From contig CANREB010000027.1 of the NCBI GenBank assembly GCA_947629525.1, forward strand, positions 1-34,571: a stretch of 34,571 bases of DNA, read 5' to 3'. The first letter of the stretch is position 1; each line of letters starts with the position of its first letter. The position numbers were made by a program, and so were the translations under genes. The DNA comes from an uncultured Lachnospiraceae bacterium. Its GTDB lineage: Bacteria; Bacillota; Clostridia; Lachnospirales; Lachnospiraceae. Shown here piece by piece: positions 8,220 through 15,117 of the stretch. A model generated the notes under the pieces. The model was not told the origin of the DNA. It saw only the letters and a program-made list of their open reading frames with translations, and ran no database searches.

Positions 8220-8879
8220 TTATCGTCCGAAAACACTGCGTTTTTCGCGGACAGCTTCTTTTTTGTAACATACCGAATACATAACCGCCGACAGGATAAA
8301 TGCCACGAACACATCAAGCATGGAATGCTGCTTGATAAGCACCGTGGAACATATGATGCAGACGCCAAGCGCAATCATTGCGCACCTTATTATTCTATGG
8401 TCCGCAAACAGCCTGCTGCGTGATACGGCTATCATAATGGCAATCGAATTATACACGTGTATGCTCGGAAGCACGTTAGTCGGCGTATCTGACATATACA
8501 GCCGGCGTATCAGATCCGTAAATATATTTTCCCGTTCAAATACTGTCGGACGAAGATGATGTCCGTTCGGGAACACAGCGGAGATCACTATAAATATTGT
8601 CATACCCGCGATAAGGAACCTGACAAGCTTATCCGCCTCATCTTTATCCTTGACGCACATCAGCACAACTGTAAATGCAACATAGCCGAACCACATAATA
8701 TACGGCACTATGAATATCTCGCAAAACGGTATATACTCATCGATCTTAAAATTGATCACATGGTACTGTACGTGTCTTTGCTCCAGATAAAAGAATGCCG
8801 TCAGATAAAACACAGCATATACCACCATTATCACAAGCGAGCGGTATTCACTGATAAGCTCTGCTACTTTCTTTTTCAT
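8220..8879 (-). CDS. PAP2-family membrane phosphatase (AUR1/IPCS-like subgroup)
   Basis: 219 aa with about six hydrophobic segments. Motifs of the PAP2 phosphatase superfamily are present: HLRP near 108-111 (motif 1 remnant), PSIH at 138-141 (motif 2, catalytic H141), and KQHSMLD at 183-189 (motif 3, H185 and D189). The spacing and the KQHSxxD form fit the inositol-phosphorylceramide-synthase/AUR1-like branch more than the soluble acid phosphatases. A role in lipid-phosphate turnover such as undecaprenyl or phosphatidyl phosphates is likely; the exact substrate is unknown. The start has GGAGG and a consensus promoter upstream. The gene is monocistronic and converges on the hydrolase. Confidence 0.85.
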   Translation of the reverse strand: MKKKVAELISEYRSLVIMVVYAVFYLTAFFYLEQRHVQYHVINFKIDEYIPFCEIFIVPYIMWFGYVAFTVVLMCVKDKDEADKLVRFLIAGMTIFIVISAVFPNGHHLRPTVFERENIFTDLIRRLYMSDTPTNVLPSIHVYNSIAIMIAVSRSRLFADHRIIRCAMIALGVCIICSTVLIKQHSMLDVFVAFILSAVMYSVCYKKEAVREKRSVFGR

Positions 8880-8924
8880 AACTTTATTCCTCCATGTTTA
8901 TAAAAATTCCCCTATGAATACATT

Positions 8925-8953
8925 ATTATAGGATATGCTTTTTTTCGTGTCAA
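8925..8953 (-). promoter_or_regulatory. Consensus sigma-A promoter of the PAP2 phosphatase gene
   Basis: On the minus strand TTGACA (8948-8953), 17 bases, TATAAT (8925-8930). Both hexamers are perfect matches, so basal expression should be strong unless repressed. Confidence 0.8.
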
Positions 8954-8954
8954 C

Positions 8955-8971
8955 TTTTAAAACGTTTAAAA
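8955..8971. promoter_or_regulatory. Palindrome abutting the PAP2 promoter -35 box
   Basis: TTTTAAA-ACG-TTTAAAA is a perfect inverted repeat two bases upstream of the -35 hexamer. The position fits an operator or an UP-like AT element; no regulator can be assigned. Confidence 0.35.
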
Positions 8972-9147
8972 AACATTAAAATTTATTTAAGGCAAAATCC
9001 GCAATTTGGCTATATATAACACAAAAATTCATTTTTTTTGCAGATTATTGTCTATTTTACACAGTGTTGACAAGTATACGCAAACATATGCCAATCAAAA
9101 TGTGTTTTTTTTGTTGATTTTTTTCTAAAAATTCCATAAAATGATAT

Positions 9148-9176
9148 TTGCGTATTATTTGTTTTTGCTGTAGAAT
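9148..9176 (+). promoter_or_regulatory. Sigma-A promoter of the PHP gene
   Basis: TTGCGT (9148-9153), 17 bases, TAGAAT (9171-9176), followed about 28 bases later by the ATG at 9205. Confidence 0.65.
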
Positions 9177-9204
9177 TATAGCATTGAGAGGAGGAAATTT
9201 CCTT

Positions 9205-9978
9205 ATGAAATTTGATATGCACTGTCATACGCAGGAAGGTTCCATTGACGGCAAGATCCCCATAAACGATTATATCCGGCTCTTGGAAGATAACGGTTAT
9301 GGAGGCATGCTGGTGACTGACCACGATTCTTACAATGGTTTTCGCAGATACCGCGACTCTTTAAGGAATGGCTCCGACGATTTTACAGTTTTAAAAGGAA
9401 TTGAATATGATACCATAGACGCGGGGCATATCCTCGTTATTATGCCTACGGACGTAAAGCTTTTAATATTGGAATGCCGCGGGCTTCCCGTAAAAATACT
9501 TCAGGACATTGTACATAGGCATGGCGGCATTCTCGGTCCCGCACATCCATGCGGCGAGCGCCACCTCAGCATAACACGCACACGGCTGTACAAAAAGCAT
9601 CCCGATATAATGAACGGTTTCGATTTTGTGGAGGCATTCAACTCATGTGAAGCTCCCGAGGCTAACGCCAAGGCAAGAAAACTTGCACTTGAGTATGACC
9701 TGCCTATGTTCGGTGGAAGTGATTCCCACCATGCCGAGTGTGTCGGCACGGCATATACAGAGCTTCCCGATAATATACGCACTGAAAGCGATCTGATAAG
9801 CTGTGTTAAGGCAAAGCGCAGCATAAGCTATGGCGGTACCTATTATCATGGCACTGTCAAGAGCAGGATAGGAATTTTTAACCATGTGCTTGTCGAATCT
9901 TTCTGGTTTTACAACAAATTTGCAAGCCTATGCCGCAGACACCGCCGTAAGCTTGCACTTGCCTTATTAAAAAGATAG
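9205..9978 (+). CDS. PHP-domain metal-dependent phosphoesterase
   Basis: 257 aa from the ATG at 9205, which has AGAGGAGG ten bases upstream. The longer frame from 9148 starts inside the promoter and is rejected. PHP metal-binding residues are in order: H6 and H8 (MHCHT), D39-H40-D41 (VTDHDS), E67 (GIEY), H75, H114 (PAHP), and D173 with H175 (GSDSHH). This is the stand-alone PHP family, whose members hydrolyse small phosphate esters or nucleotides. The C-terminal 40 residues are basic (CRRHRRK) and hydrophobic. The substrate cannot be read from sequence. The gene is monocistronic, between its own promoter and a hairpin terminator. Confidence 0.88.
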   Translation: MKFDMHCHTQEGSIDGKIPINDYIRLLEDNGYGGMLVTDHDSYNGFRRYRDSLRNGSDDFTVLKGIEYDTIDAGHILVIMPTDVKLLILECRGLPVKILQDIVHRHGGILGPAHPCGERHLSITRTRLYKKHPDIMNGFDFVEAFNSCEAPEANAKARKLALEYDLPMFGGSDSHHAECVGTAYTELPDNIRTESDLISCVKAKRSISYGGTYYHGTVKSRIGIFNHVLVESFWFYNKFASLCRRHRRKLALALLKR

Positions 9979-10003
9979 AGGCAGATTTTACCTGCCTCTT
10001 TTT
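9977..10003. terminator. Hairpin terminator between convergent PHP and cheD-associated genes
   Basis: AGAGGCAG (9977-9984) pairs with CTGCCTCT (9992-9999) over a seven-base loop, followed by a T run on the plus strand. It overlaps the stop codons of both convergent genes. The minus strand has a weaker T tract, so it may work in both directions. Confidence 0.75.
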
Positions 10004-10155
10004 AAATTCATAATCTCTTTTCGGTATCCGTCATCTTTAATGACCTTTTCCAATGTATCCATATCGCCTTCTTCAAGAAGCGATCTCAATATCTTATTGT
10101 AGCTGTTGATTATGTTCTGCTCCAAAAGCTCCATTTCATTCATCTCATCCATCAT
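9988..10155 (-). CDS. Small acidic helical protein downstream of cheD
   Basis: 55 aa from the ATG at 10155. AAGGAG, overlapping the cheD stop codon, lies nine bases upstream, which rules out the longer 80-aa frame that starts inside cheD. The protein is Met/Glu-rich at its start (MMDEMNEMELLEQN) and likely all helical; it ends in basic residues. I do not recognise a family. The 13-base gap to cheD makes translational and transcriptional coupling likely, so it may act with CheD or with a chemoreceptor, but that is inference only. Confidence 0.6.
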   Translation of the reverse strand: MMDEMNEMELLEQNIINSYNKILRSLLEEGDMDTLEKVIKDDGYRKEIMNLKRGR

Positions 10156-10168
10156 AACATCCGTCTCC

Positions 10169-10681
10169 TTACAGCATCCTGTCAGCCTTACCCGCGGTAA
10201 GCACTCTGAATACGCCGCTCCCAGGTTCAAAAACTACTGTTCTCGGGAAATAATCGCCTACCTCAGCCGCAAGGACGGGAATGTGCATCTGCATAAGCTT
10301 TTTCCTGACTGCTTCAAGATTTCTTGAAGAAATGTCCATGCTCTCACTGACGCCAAGGGTCTTTACCATATGTGCGGCACCCGCTATCTTCACGACAAGG
10401 CGCTCACGCTTGGCTCCCTGCATCACAAGCTTTTTGACAAGTTCGTCTATGCCTGTGTCGGCATATTTTGCAAAATTTGGAACTTTATCCGCGATATACT
10501 CATTATACTGTGGAAGCATGATGTGGAGCAGCCCGCCGACTCCCGTCTGCGGATCGCGCATCGCAATCGCAACGCATGAACCCAAATCTCTCGTTATAAG
10601 TTTCTGCGTACCTTTGCCAAGTTTGAAATCACCCATATTTACAGTTATAAGTCCATCAAGTTCTTCTAACGATAACGCCAT
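10169..10681 (-). CDS. cheD: CheD chemoreceptor glutamine deamidase
   Basis: 170 aa from the ATG at 10681, which has GGAGG five bases upstream; a TTG start at 10723 is less likely. CheD converts specific receptor glutamines to glutamates and can bind CheC. The catalytic triad is spaced as in the Thermotoga enzyme: T30, C36 in LGSCVAI and H53 in LLHIMLP (intervals of 6 and 17). The conserved KIAGAAHM segment and the end VFRVLTAGKADRML also fit. No other che genes lie in the window, so this is an orphan locus with a 55-aa partner and a divergent GGDEF gene. It has its own consensus-like promoter. Confidence 0.93.
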   Translation of the reverse strand: MALSLEELDGLITVNMGDFKLGKGTQKLITRDLGSCVAIAMRDPQTGVGGLLHIMLPQYNEYIADKVPNFAKYADTGIDELVKKLVMQGAKRERLVVKIAGAAHMVKTLGVSESMDISSRNLEAVRKKLMQMHIPVLAAEVGDYFPRTVVFEPGSGVFRVLTAGKADRML

Positions 10682-10737
10682 ACTGACCTCCGAAATGCAC
10701 ACTGTTGCACACTCATTACGCAATGTGCTTTTGTTTC

Positions 10738-10766
10738 ATTATATTTATATGATATTTTTTGTACAA
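10738..10766 (-). promoter_or_regulatory. Sigma-A promoter of cheD
   Basis: On the minus strand TTGTAC (10761-10766), 17 bases, TATAAT (10738-10743), about 55 bases before the cheD start. Confidence 0.65.
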
Positions 10767-10791
10767 ATCTATGCAAAAATATGTTCAGTAA

Positions 10792-10820
10792 TTGGAATAT
10801 CCGTGAATATATTTTATCAT
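10792..10820 (+). promoter_or_regulatory. Probable sigma-A promoter of the GGDEF gene
   Basis: TTGGAA (10792-10797), 17 bases, TATCAT (10815-10820), about 54 bases before the ATG at 10874. It is back to back with the cheD promoter. Confidence 0.5.
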
Positions 10821-10873
10821 ATTAATTGAGAGTATTCCAGTACTATTTTGCAATACGGAGGATTTGATCTTAA

Positions 10874-12541
10874 ATGAATGCAAAGTGTAAGAAAGCATTG
10901 AACTTTATAGGCTGTTCTTTAGTGCCATTTTCAATCTGCCTTATAATAGCAGTTTCTTTAATAGGAATCGTATTCCGCACATATACATCAGGCGGCATAA
11001 CCGCCACTGACCTTACCGATGCATGGACTGACAGCAACGGAGAACCTTTCGCCCTTGACAGTTTCATATCATCAAATGGAGATATCGTGCCCCAGCGCGT
11101 CTTTTACAGCACAATGGTAAACGATATGGATACGGAGCTTGTTTTCCGCTGCCGCAACTGTTTTGTCAACATTTACATCAACGGGCATCTTTCTTACGCG
11201 GACGACATGGATATGCCGCTTATGTACGGCGTGTCCCCGGGAAGCCGCTGGCACAATATCGCCATTGACGCGTCAAACAAGCCTGTCCTCATATGCCTTG
11301 AGGTCACGCCGAGTTTTCACAACTCAAAAGGTGTAATAGATAATATCTATATCGGGCATGCCCGCAACATAACGCGCATAGTCACATCAATGCGTGTACC
11401 CGGGTTTATCGTAAGCGCTTTTTTAATGATCTTCGGGGTTATACTTATGCTGCTTTATGTCTATCTTAATAAGCGTTTTGCTATGGGAAAAGATCTGCTC
11501 TATCTTGGTGTGGCGACATTTTTCACAGCGACATGGTGCAGTGCCGAATCGCTGATGTGGCAGTATTTTTACGGATATTCGGAAGTAGTGCATCTGATAG
11601 GATATCTGGCTCTAGCCGCGATACCTATGTCATTTGGCATGCTCGCAGTCCACAGACTTAAAGGTAAAATGAACATGGTTGCGCAGATTTACAGCATGGT
11701 GTGCTGCATAAATCTTATCACAGTGACCATTCTGCATATCACGGGTATCGCGGAGTTTCATTATTCGCTTACTTTTACGCATATACTGCTCGCACTGCTT
11801 GTCCCTATACTGATATTGCTTGTGCTAAGTTATACGTCGGATAACAGGCATTCAAACAATATGTTTATATATACGCTGCTCATCGTGCTTGTCATAAGCC
11901 TTATAATGTCCCTTGCCAAGTACCGCAGCGGAAGCTACGGCGATTATTCCACATATACGCGCATTGCGATAGTATGCTTTTTATCTGACCTTATCATATG
12001 CCAGCTTGGACAGGCTGCTGAGACATTCTCAATGGGCTTAAAGGCGAATATGATGCATGACATGGCACTCACGGATCATATGACAAAGCTTTTGAACCGT
12101 ACCGCATATGCCGAGCATACATCCGACTACAACCATATGATAGACAGTTTTTCTCCGCTTGGGATCATACAGTTTGACGTAAACAATCTGAAAAAAGTTA
12201 ATGATACTCTCGGACATGAAAAGGGCGATCAGATGATAATGGCTGTCGCGGACGGTCTTCGCGAATCATTTACGGAAAATACCGATCTGTACAGAATGGG
12301 CGGCGATGAGTTCCTTGCCGTAATAAACTGCCTTGACCCTGAGAATGTGTATGAAGAAGGGATAAAGCGCCTTAACGCATATTGTGAAAGACAAAATAAA
12401 AATCCCGATTTGGGATTTAAGCTCCAGATTGCTCATGGGTTTACCATGATCAGGGGAAATAAAAGCCTTAGCGAAGCTATAGACGAAGCGGACGAGTTAA
12501 TGTATGAGAATAAGAGGATGCTTAAGGGGCTGCAGACTTAA
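10874..12541 (+). CDS. Membrane GGDEF protein (putative diguanylate cyclase, 7TM sensor type)
   Basis: 555 aa. A first membrane segment (about 13-34) leads to an extracytoplasmic domain of about 130 residues that looks like a beta-sandwich sensor (7TMR-DISM-like; ELVFRCRNCFVNIYINGHL). Several membrane helices follow (about 175-375). The C-terminal GGDEF domain (about 385-550) has DHMTKLLNR, FDVNNLKKVNDTLGHEKGD and an intact GGDEF at 476-480, so cyclic-di-GMP synthesis is plausible. The RxxD inhibitory site is not visible before the motif (ENTDLYRM), suggesting no product inhibition. Start at 10874 with CGGAGG 12 bases upstream. The stop overlaps the convergent fabT stop, leaving no room for a terminator. 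Confidence 0.88.
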   Translation: MNAKCKKALNFIGCSLVPFSICLIIAVSLIGIVFRTYTSGGITATDLTDAWTDSNGEPFALDSFISSNGDIVPQRVFYSTMVNDMDTELVFRCRNCFVNIYINGHLSYADDMDMPLMYGVSPGSRWHNIAIDASNKPVLICLEVTPSFHNSKGVIDNIYIGHARNITRIVTSMRVPGFIVSAFLMIFGVILMLLYVYLNKRFAMGKDLLYLGVATFFTATWCSAESLMWQYFYGYSEVVHLIGYLALAAIPMSFGMLAVHRLKGKMNMVAQIYSMVCCINLITVTILHITGIAEFHYSLTFTHILLALLVPILILLVLSYTSDNRHSNNMFIYTLLIVLVISLIMSLAKYRSGSYGDYSTYTRIAIVCFLSDLIICQLGQAAETFSMGLKANMMHDMALTDHMTKLLNRTAYAEHTSDYNHMIDSFSPLGIIQFDVNNLKKVNDTLGHEKGDQMIMAVADGLRESFTENTDLYRMGGDEFLAVINCLDPENVYEEGIKRLNAYCERQNKNPDLGFKLQIAHGFTMIRGNKSLSEAIDEADELMYENKRMLKGLQT

Positions 12542-12996
12542 AACTGCCCTTTTTTCTCCATCTCTTCAAGAAAGTCGCTCAGGTTAAGAAGTCCTTTTAT
12601 CATCGCTTTTAGCTCCTCTTCCTCCATGTCTCTAAGTATTGCCTTTATCATATTCTGATGAAAATTCCTGTGGTGGTAAAAGGCTTTTTTGCCCTTATCA
12701 GTCAGGCGTGTCAAAACAACACGTTTGTCATTTTTACTGCGTTCTCTTATTATATAGCCTTTATCCTCAAGGCTGTTCATATTCGTGGTAAGCGTGCCTA
12801 CTGTCACGGAGAGCTTTTTGGCTATGGCGGACATGCTCTGCGGCTCATCAATTCCAATTGCGTCCATAATGTGCATATCGTTGTTTGTGATATCCTTAAA
12901 CTCACTTGTGATTATCGCCTTTTCCTCGATATCCATTATGTTGTTGAACAGCTTTACAATCATATTGTTTAAAGCCCTGTTCTCGCTCCTGTGCAC
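12538..12996 (-). CDS. fabT: MarR-family regulator of fatty-acid synthesis (FabT-type)
   Basis: 152 aa from a GTG at 12996, chosen because GGGAGG lies eight bases upstream; the in-frame GTG at 13005 directly abuts that site. A winged helix is visible: MDAIGIDEPQSMSAIAKKLS, recognition helix TVGTLTTNMNSLEDKGYI, and wing RSKNDKRVVLTRLTDKG. MarR proteins in this gene setting (FabT) repress FAS operons and respond to acyl-ACP. It is the last gene of the fab operon, so repression at the acpP promoter would also reduce fabT itself. The three TTTGA/TCAAA palindromes at the operon promoter are the expected operators. The MarR family is clear; the FabT role is inferred from context. Confidence 0.88.
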   Translation of the reverse strand: MHRSENRALNNMIVKLFNNIMDIEEKAIITSEFKDITNNDMHIMDAIGIDEPQSMSAIAKKLSVTVGTLTTNMNSLEDKGYIIRERSKNDKRVVLTRLTDKGKKAFYHHRNFHQNMIKAILRDMEEEELKAMIKGLLNLSDFLEEMEKKGQF

Positions 12997-13067
12997 ATCC
13001 GTCACCTCCCTCTTTCTTATTAGCCAACACCCATGAAAAACGCCGTCTTAGTGTTTCTTAATGTTTT

Positions 13068-14066
13068 TTACCAAACAATCACGCTCGCGCCATAAGTCAG
13101 CCCTGCGCCAAAGCCTGACAGCACAAGCCTGTCGCCGCGCTTTAGCTGACCGCTTCTGTTCAACTCGTCAAGCAGCACCGGAATAGTTGCTGACGACATA
13201 TTCCCTACCCTGTCCAAATTCATCGGAAACTTGGAAATGTCCGCTTTCAGGCGCTTTGCCACTGACTCTATTATTCTTACATTTGCCTGATGAAGCACAA
13301 ATTTGTCCACGTCGTCAACGCCAATCCCCGCCTTGTTAAGCGCCTCGCTTATACATGCAGGCACCTGCCTTGTGGCAAATTTGTATACCTCCTGTCCGTC
13401 CATATGTATATATTTTGACGGCTGCTCACTGTCGTTGGCAAACGGATTGGAAACGCCGCGCTCGCCGCATGAGAGCACCATCCCCTTTGAGCCGTCCGAG
13501 CCCTGCACTATGCTTTCTATACCGGAATGTCTGCCATTTTCGCACAGCGCCTCCTCGTCCTTTACCGTCTGAATATACGCCGCTCCCGCTCCGTCGCCGA
13601 AAAGCACGCAGGTAGAGCGGTCACTCCAGTCCACAAGCTTTGAAAGCACTTCGCTGCCGACGATCAGCGCATTTTTGTATAATCCTGTATTCATATAGGC
13701 ATAGGCTGTATTAAGTGCAAATAAAAACCCCGAACATGCGGCGTTTATGTCAAATGCAACTGCATGCGGCGCGCCTATTACGCTCTGCACCTGACATGCG
13801 CAGCATGGAAGCAGAAGCTCTGGCGAACAGGTCGCTACGATTATCAGCTCTACCTCCTCTGCCGAAGCTCCCGCGTTTTCGAGCGCAGCCTGACAAGCCT
13901 TTGCCGCAAGCGTTGATACTGTGTCCTTTGTTGAAATTCTGCGCTCCGCTATTCCTGTCCTTTCACGGATCCATTCATCAGAGGTATCGACAAGCTTAGC
14001 CATGTCAAAATTAGTAACTGTTTTTTCAGGCAGCGCGCTTCCTGTGCCGCTGATTTTAACTGTCAT
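13068..14066 (-). CDS. fabH: Beta-ketoacyl-ACP synthase III
   Basis: 332 aa, the usual length. FabH condenses acetyl-CoA (or another acyl-CoA) with malonyl-ACP to start each fatty acid. Catalytic residues are seen: C111 in NAACSGF, H259 in LHQAN and N289 in NMSSAT. TSDEWIRERTGIAERR at 28-43 is the usual N-terminal signature. The ATG overlaps the stop of the upstream FabK-like gene by one base (TAATG), with GAGGAG before it, so translation is coupled. It is followed 71 bases later by fabT. In streptococci fabT and fabH lead the operon; here they close it in reverse order. Confidence 0.95.
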   Translation of the reverse strand: MTVKISGTGSALPEKTVTNFDMAKLVDTSDEWIRERTGIAERRISTKDTVSTLAAKACQAALENAGASAEEVELIIVATCSPELLLPCCACQVQSVIGAPHAVAFDINAACSGFLFALNTAYAYMNTGLYKNALIVGSEVLSKLVDWSDRSTCVLFGDGAGAAYIQTVKDEEALCENGRHSGIESIVQGSDGSKGMVLSCGERGVSNPFANDSEQPSKYIHMDGQEVYKFATRQVPACISEALNKAGIGVDDVDKFVLHQANVRIIESVAKRLKADISKFPMNLDRVGNMSSATIPVLLDELNRSGQLKRGDRLVLSGFGAGLTYGASVIVW

Positions 14067-15103
14067 TATGAAAACTCCTCCATTATTTCCGCCACTGTTT
14101 CTATTCTGTCCGCTCTGAAGGCATTACTGCCGCAAAAAATAAGTCCTTCATCCAATCTGCCCTCCACGGCATTTACAAGTGCGTCTGTTATGCAATAAGG
14201 CGTTGTCGCGGGCTTGCAGGCTGTAAGACATCTTCTGCACCTTTTGACAGGGCACTCGCCTCTCTCAGCTTTTTCGATAAAGCTGTTGCGTATGGCGCGC
14301 CCCGGCATGCCTACGGGACTTTTCACTATGATTATATCTTCCTTTTTGGCATTTATATACGCCTGCTTGTATGCATCAGACGCGTCGCATTCCTTTGTCG
14401 TGACAAAGCGCGTCGCCATCTGTACACCCTTTGCGCCGAGCTCAAAGCAGTGCTCCATATCGCCGCGGGTATATACGCCGCCTGCCACTACTGCAGGAAC
14501 GCCAAGTTCATCCGCAAGCTCTATTATCTGCCTTATCTCAGCATCATAGTTTTTTTCACGCGTGTCCGTATAGGCTGCGATGTCTTCTCTGCTAAAGCCG
14601 AGGTGTCCTCCCGCCTCCGGACCTTCTATTACTACCAAATCGGGCTTTCTTGAATATTTTTTGTCCCAGTATTTCGCTATGACACTCAGAGATTTTCTGC
14701 TTGAAACTATCGGTGCGATTTTGACGCTGCCGGAAAACGCCGGAAGAGTCATCGGAAGTCCCGCGCCTGAAATAATCAAGTCTACGCCGGCATCGACTGC
14801 CGCTTTCACATAAGCTTCATAGCCGTTTGTGGCTACCATAATATTTATCCCGATTATGCCGCCCGCCGCAAGCTGCCTTGCGCGTGCGATTTCTTTTCCT
14901 ATTGCCCTTATATTGCACTCTATAGGGTTGTCGTCAAAATCGGGCTCACGCCATCCTATCTGTGCGGCTGATATTACGCCTATGCCGCCTGCCGCCGCGA
15001 CTGCTCCCGCAAGTCCTGACAGGCTCACGCCTACGCCCATTCCTCCCTGAATAACAGGGACACGGGCATAAAGCTCACCTATTTTTAATCCGTTTACTTT
15101 CAT
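14066..15103 (-). CDS. FabK-like flavin oxidoreductase (nitronate monooxygenase family) with C-terminal cysteine cluster
   Basis: 345 aa, an FMN-binding TIM barrel of the 2-nitropropane dioxygenase/FabK family: VIQGGMGVGVS near the N-terminus, catalytic-type His in EGPEAGGHLGF, VPAVVAGGVYTRGD and GAKGVQMATRFV. It differs from the FabK earlier in the operon by a C-terminal segment with six cysteines (C284, C289, C292, C296, C304, C324; CPVKRCRRCLTAC), which suggests a metal or Fe-S site. It lies between accDA and fabH with tight spacing and a one-base overlap with fabH. A second enoyl reductase, a nitronate monooxygenase or a redox-linked enzyme of unsaturated acyl chains are possible; the sequence does not decide. 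Confidence 0.82.
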   Translation of the reverse strand: MKVNGLKIGELYARVPVIQGGMGVGVSLSGLAGAVAAAGGIGVISAAQIGWREPDFDDNPIECNIRAIGKEIARARQLAAGGIIGINIMVATNGYEAYVKAAVDAGVDLIISGAGLPMTLPAFSGSVKIAPIVSSRKSLSVIAKYWDKKYSRKPDLVVIEGPEAGGHLGFSREDIAAYTDTREKNYDAEIRQIIELADELGVPAVVAGGVYTRGDMEHCFELGAKGVQMATRFVTTKECDASDAYKQAYINAKKEDIIIVKSPVGMPGRAIRNSFIEKAERGECPVKRCRRCLTACKPATTPYCITDALVNAVEGRLDEGLIFCGSNAFRADRIETVAEIMEEFS

Positions 15104-15117
15104 TTATTTTTGTTTCC

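Larger units (their letters stand above)
8880..9204. other. Intergenic region between divergent PAP2 and PHP genes
   Basis: About 325 AT-rich bases holding a consensus promoter for the PAP2 gene (minus), a 17-bp palindrome next to its -35 box, and a consensus promoter for the PHP gene (plus). I see no small gene with a ribosome binding site in the middle part (8972-9147). Confidence 0.6.

Noticed and set aside
9060..9100. TTGACA-like box in the PAP2-PHP intergenic region
   Set aside because: No -10 hexamer lies 15-19 bases downstream.
9148..9204. Upstream extension of the PHP protein
   Set aside because: The extension starts within the -35 box and its residues are not family-like; the ATG at 9205 has a strong ribosome binding site.
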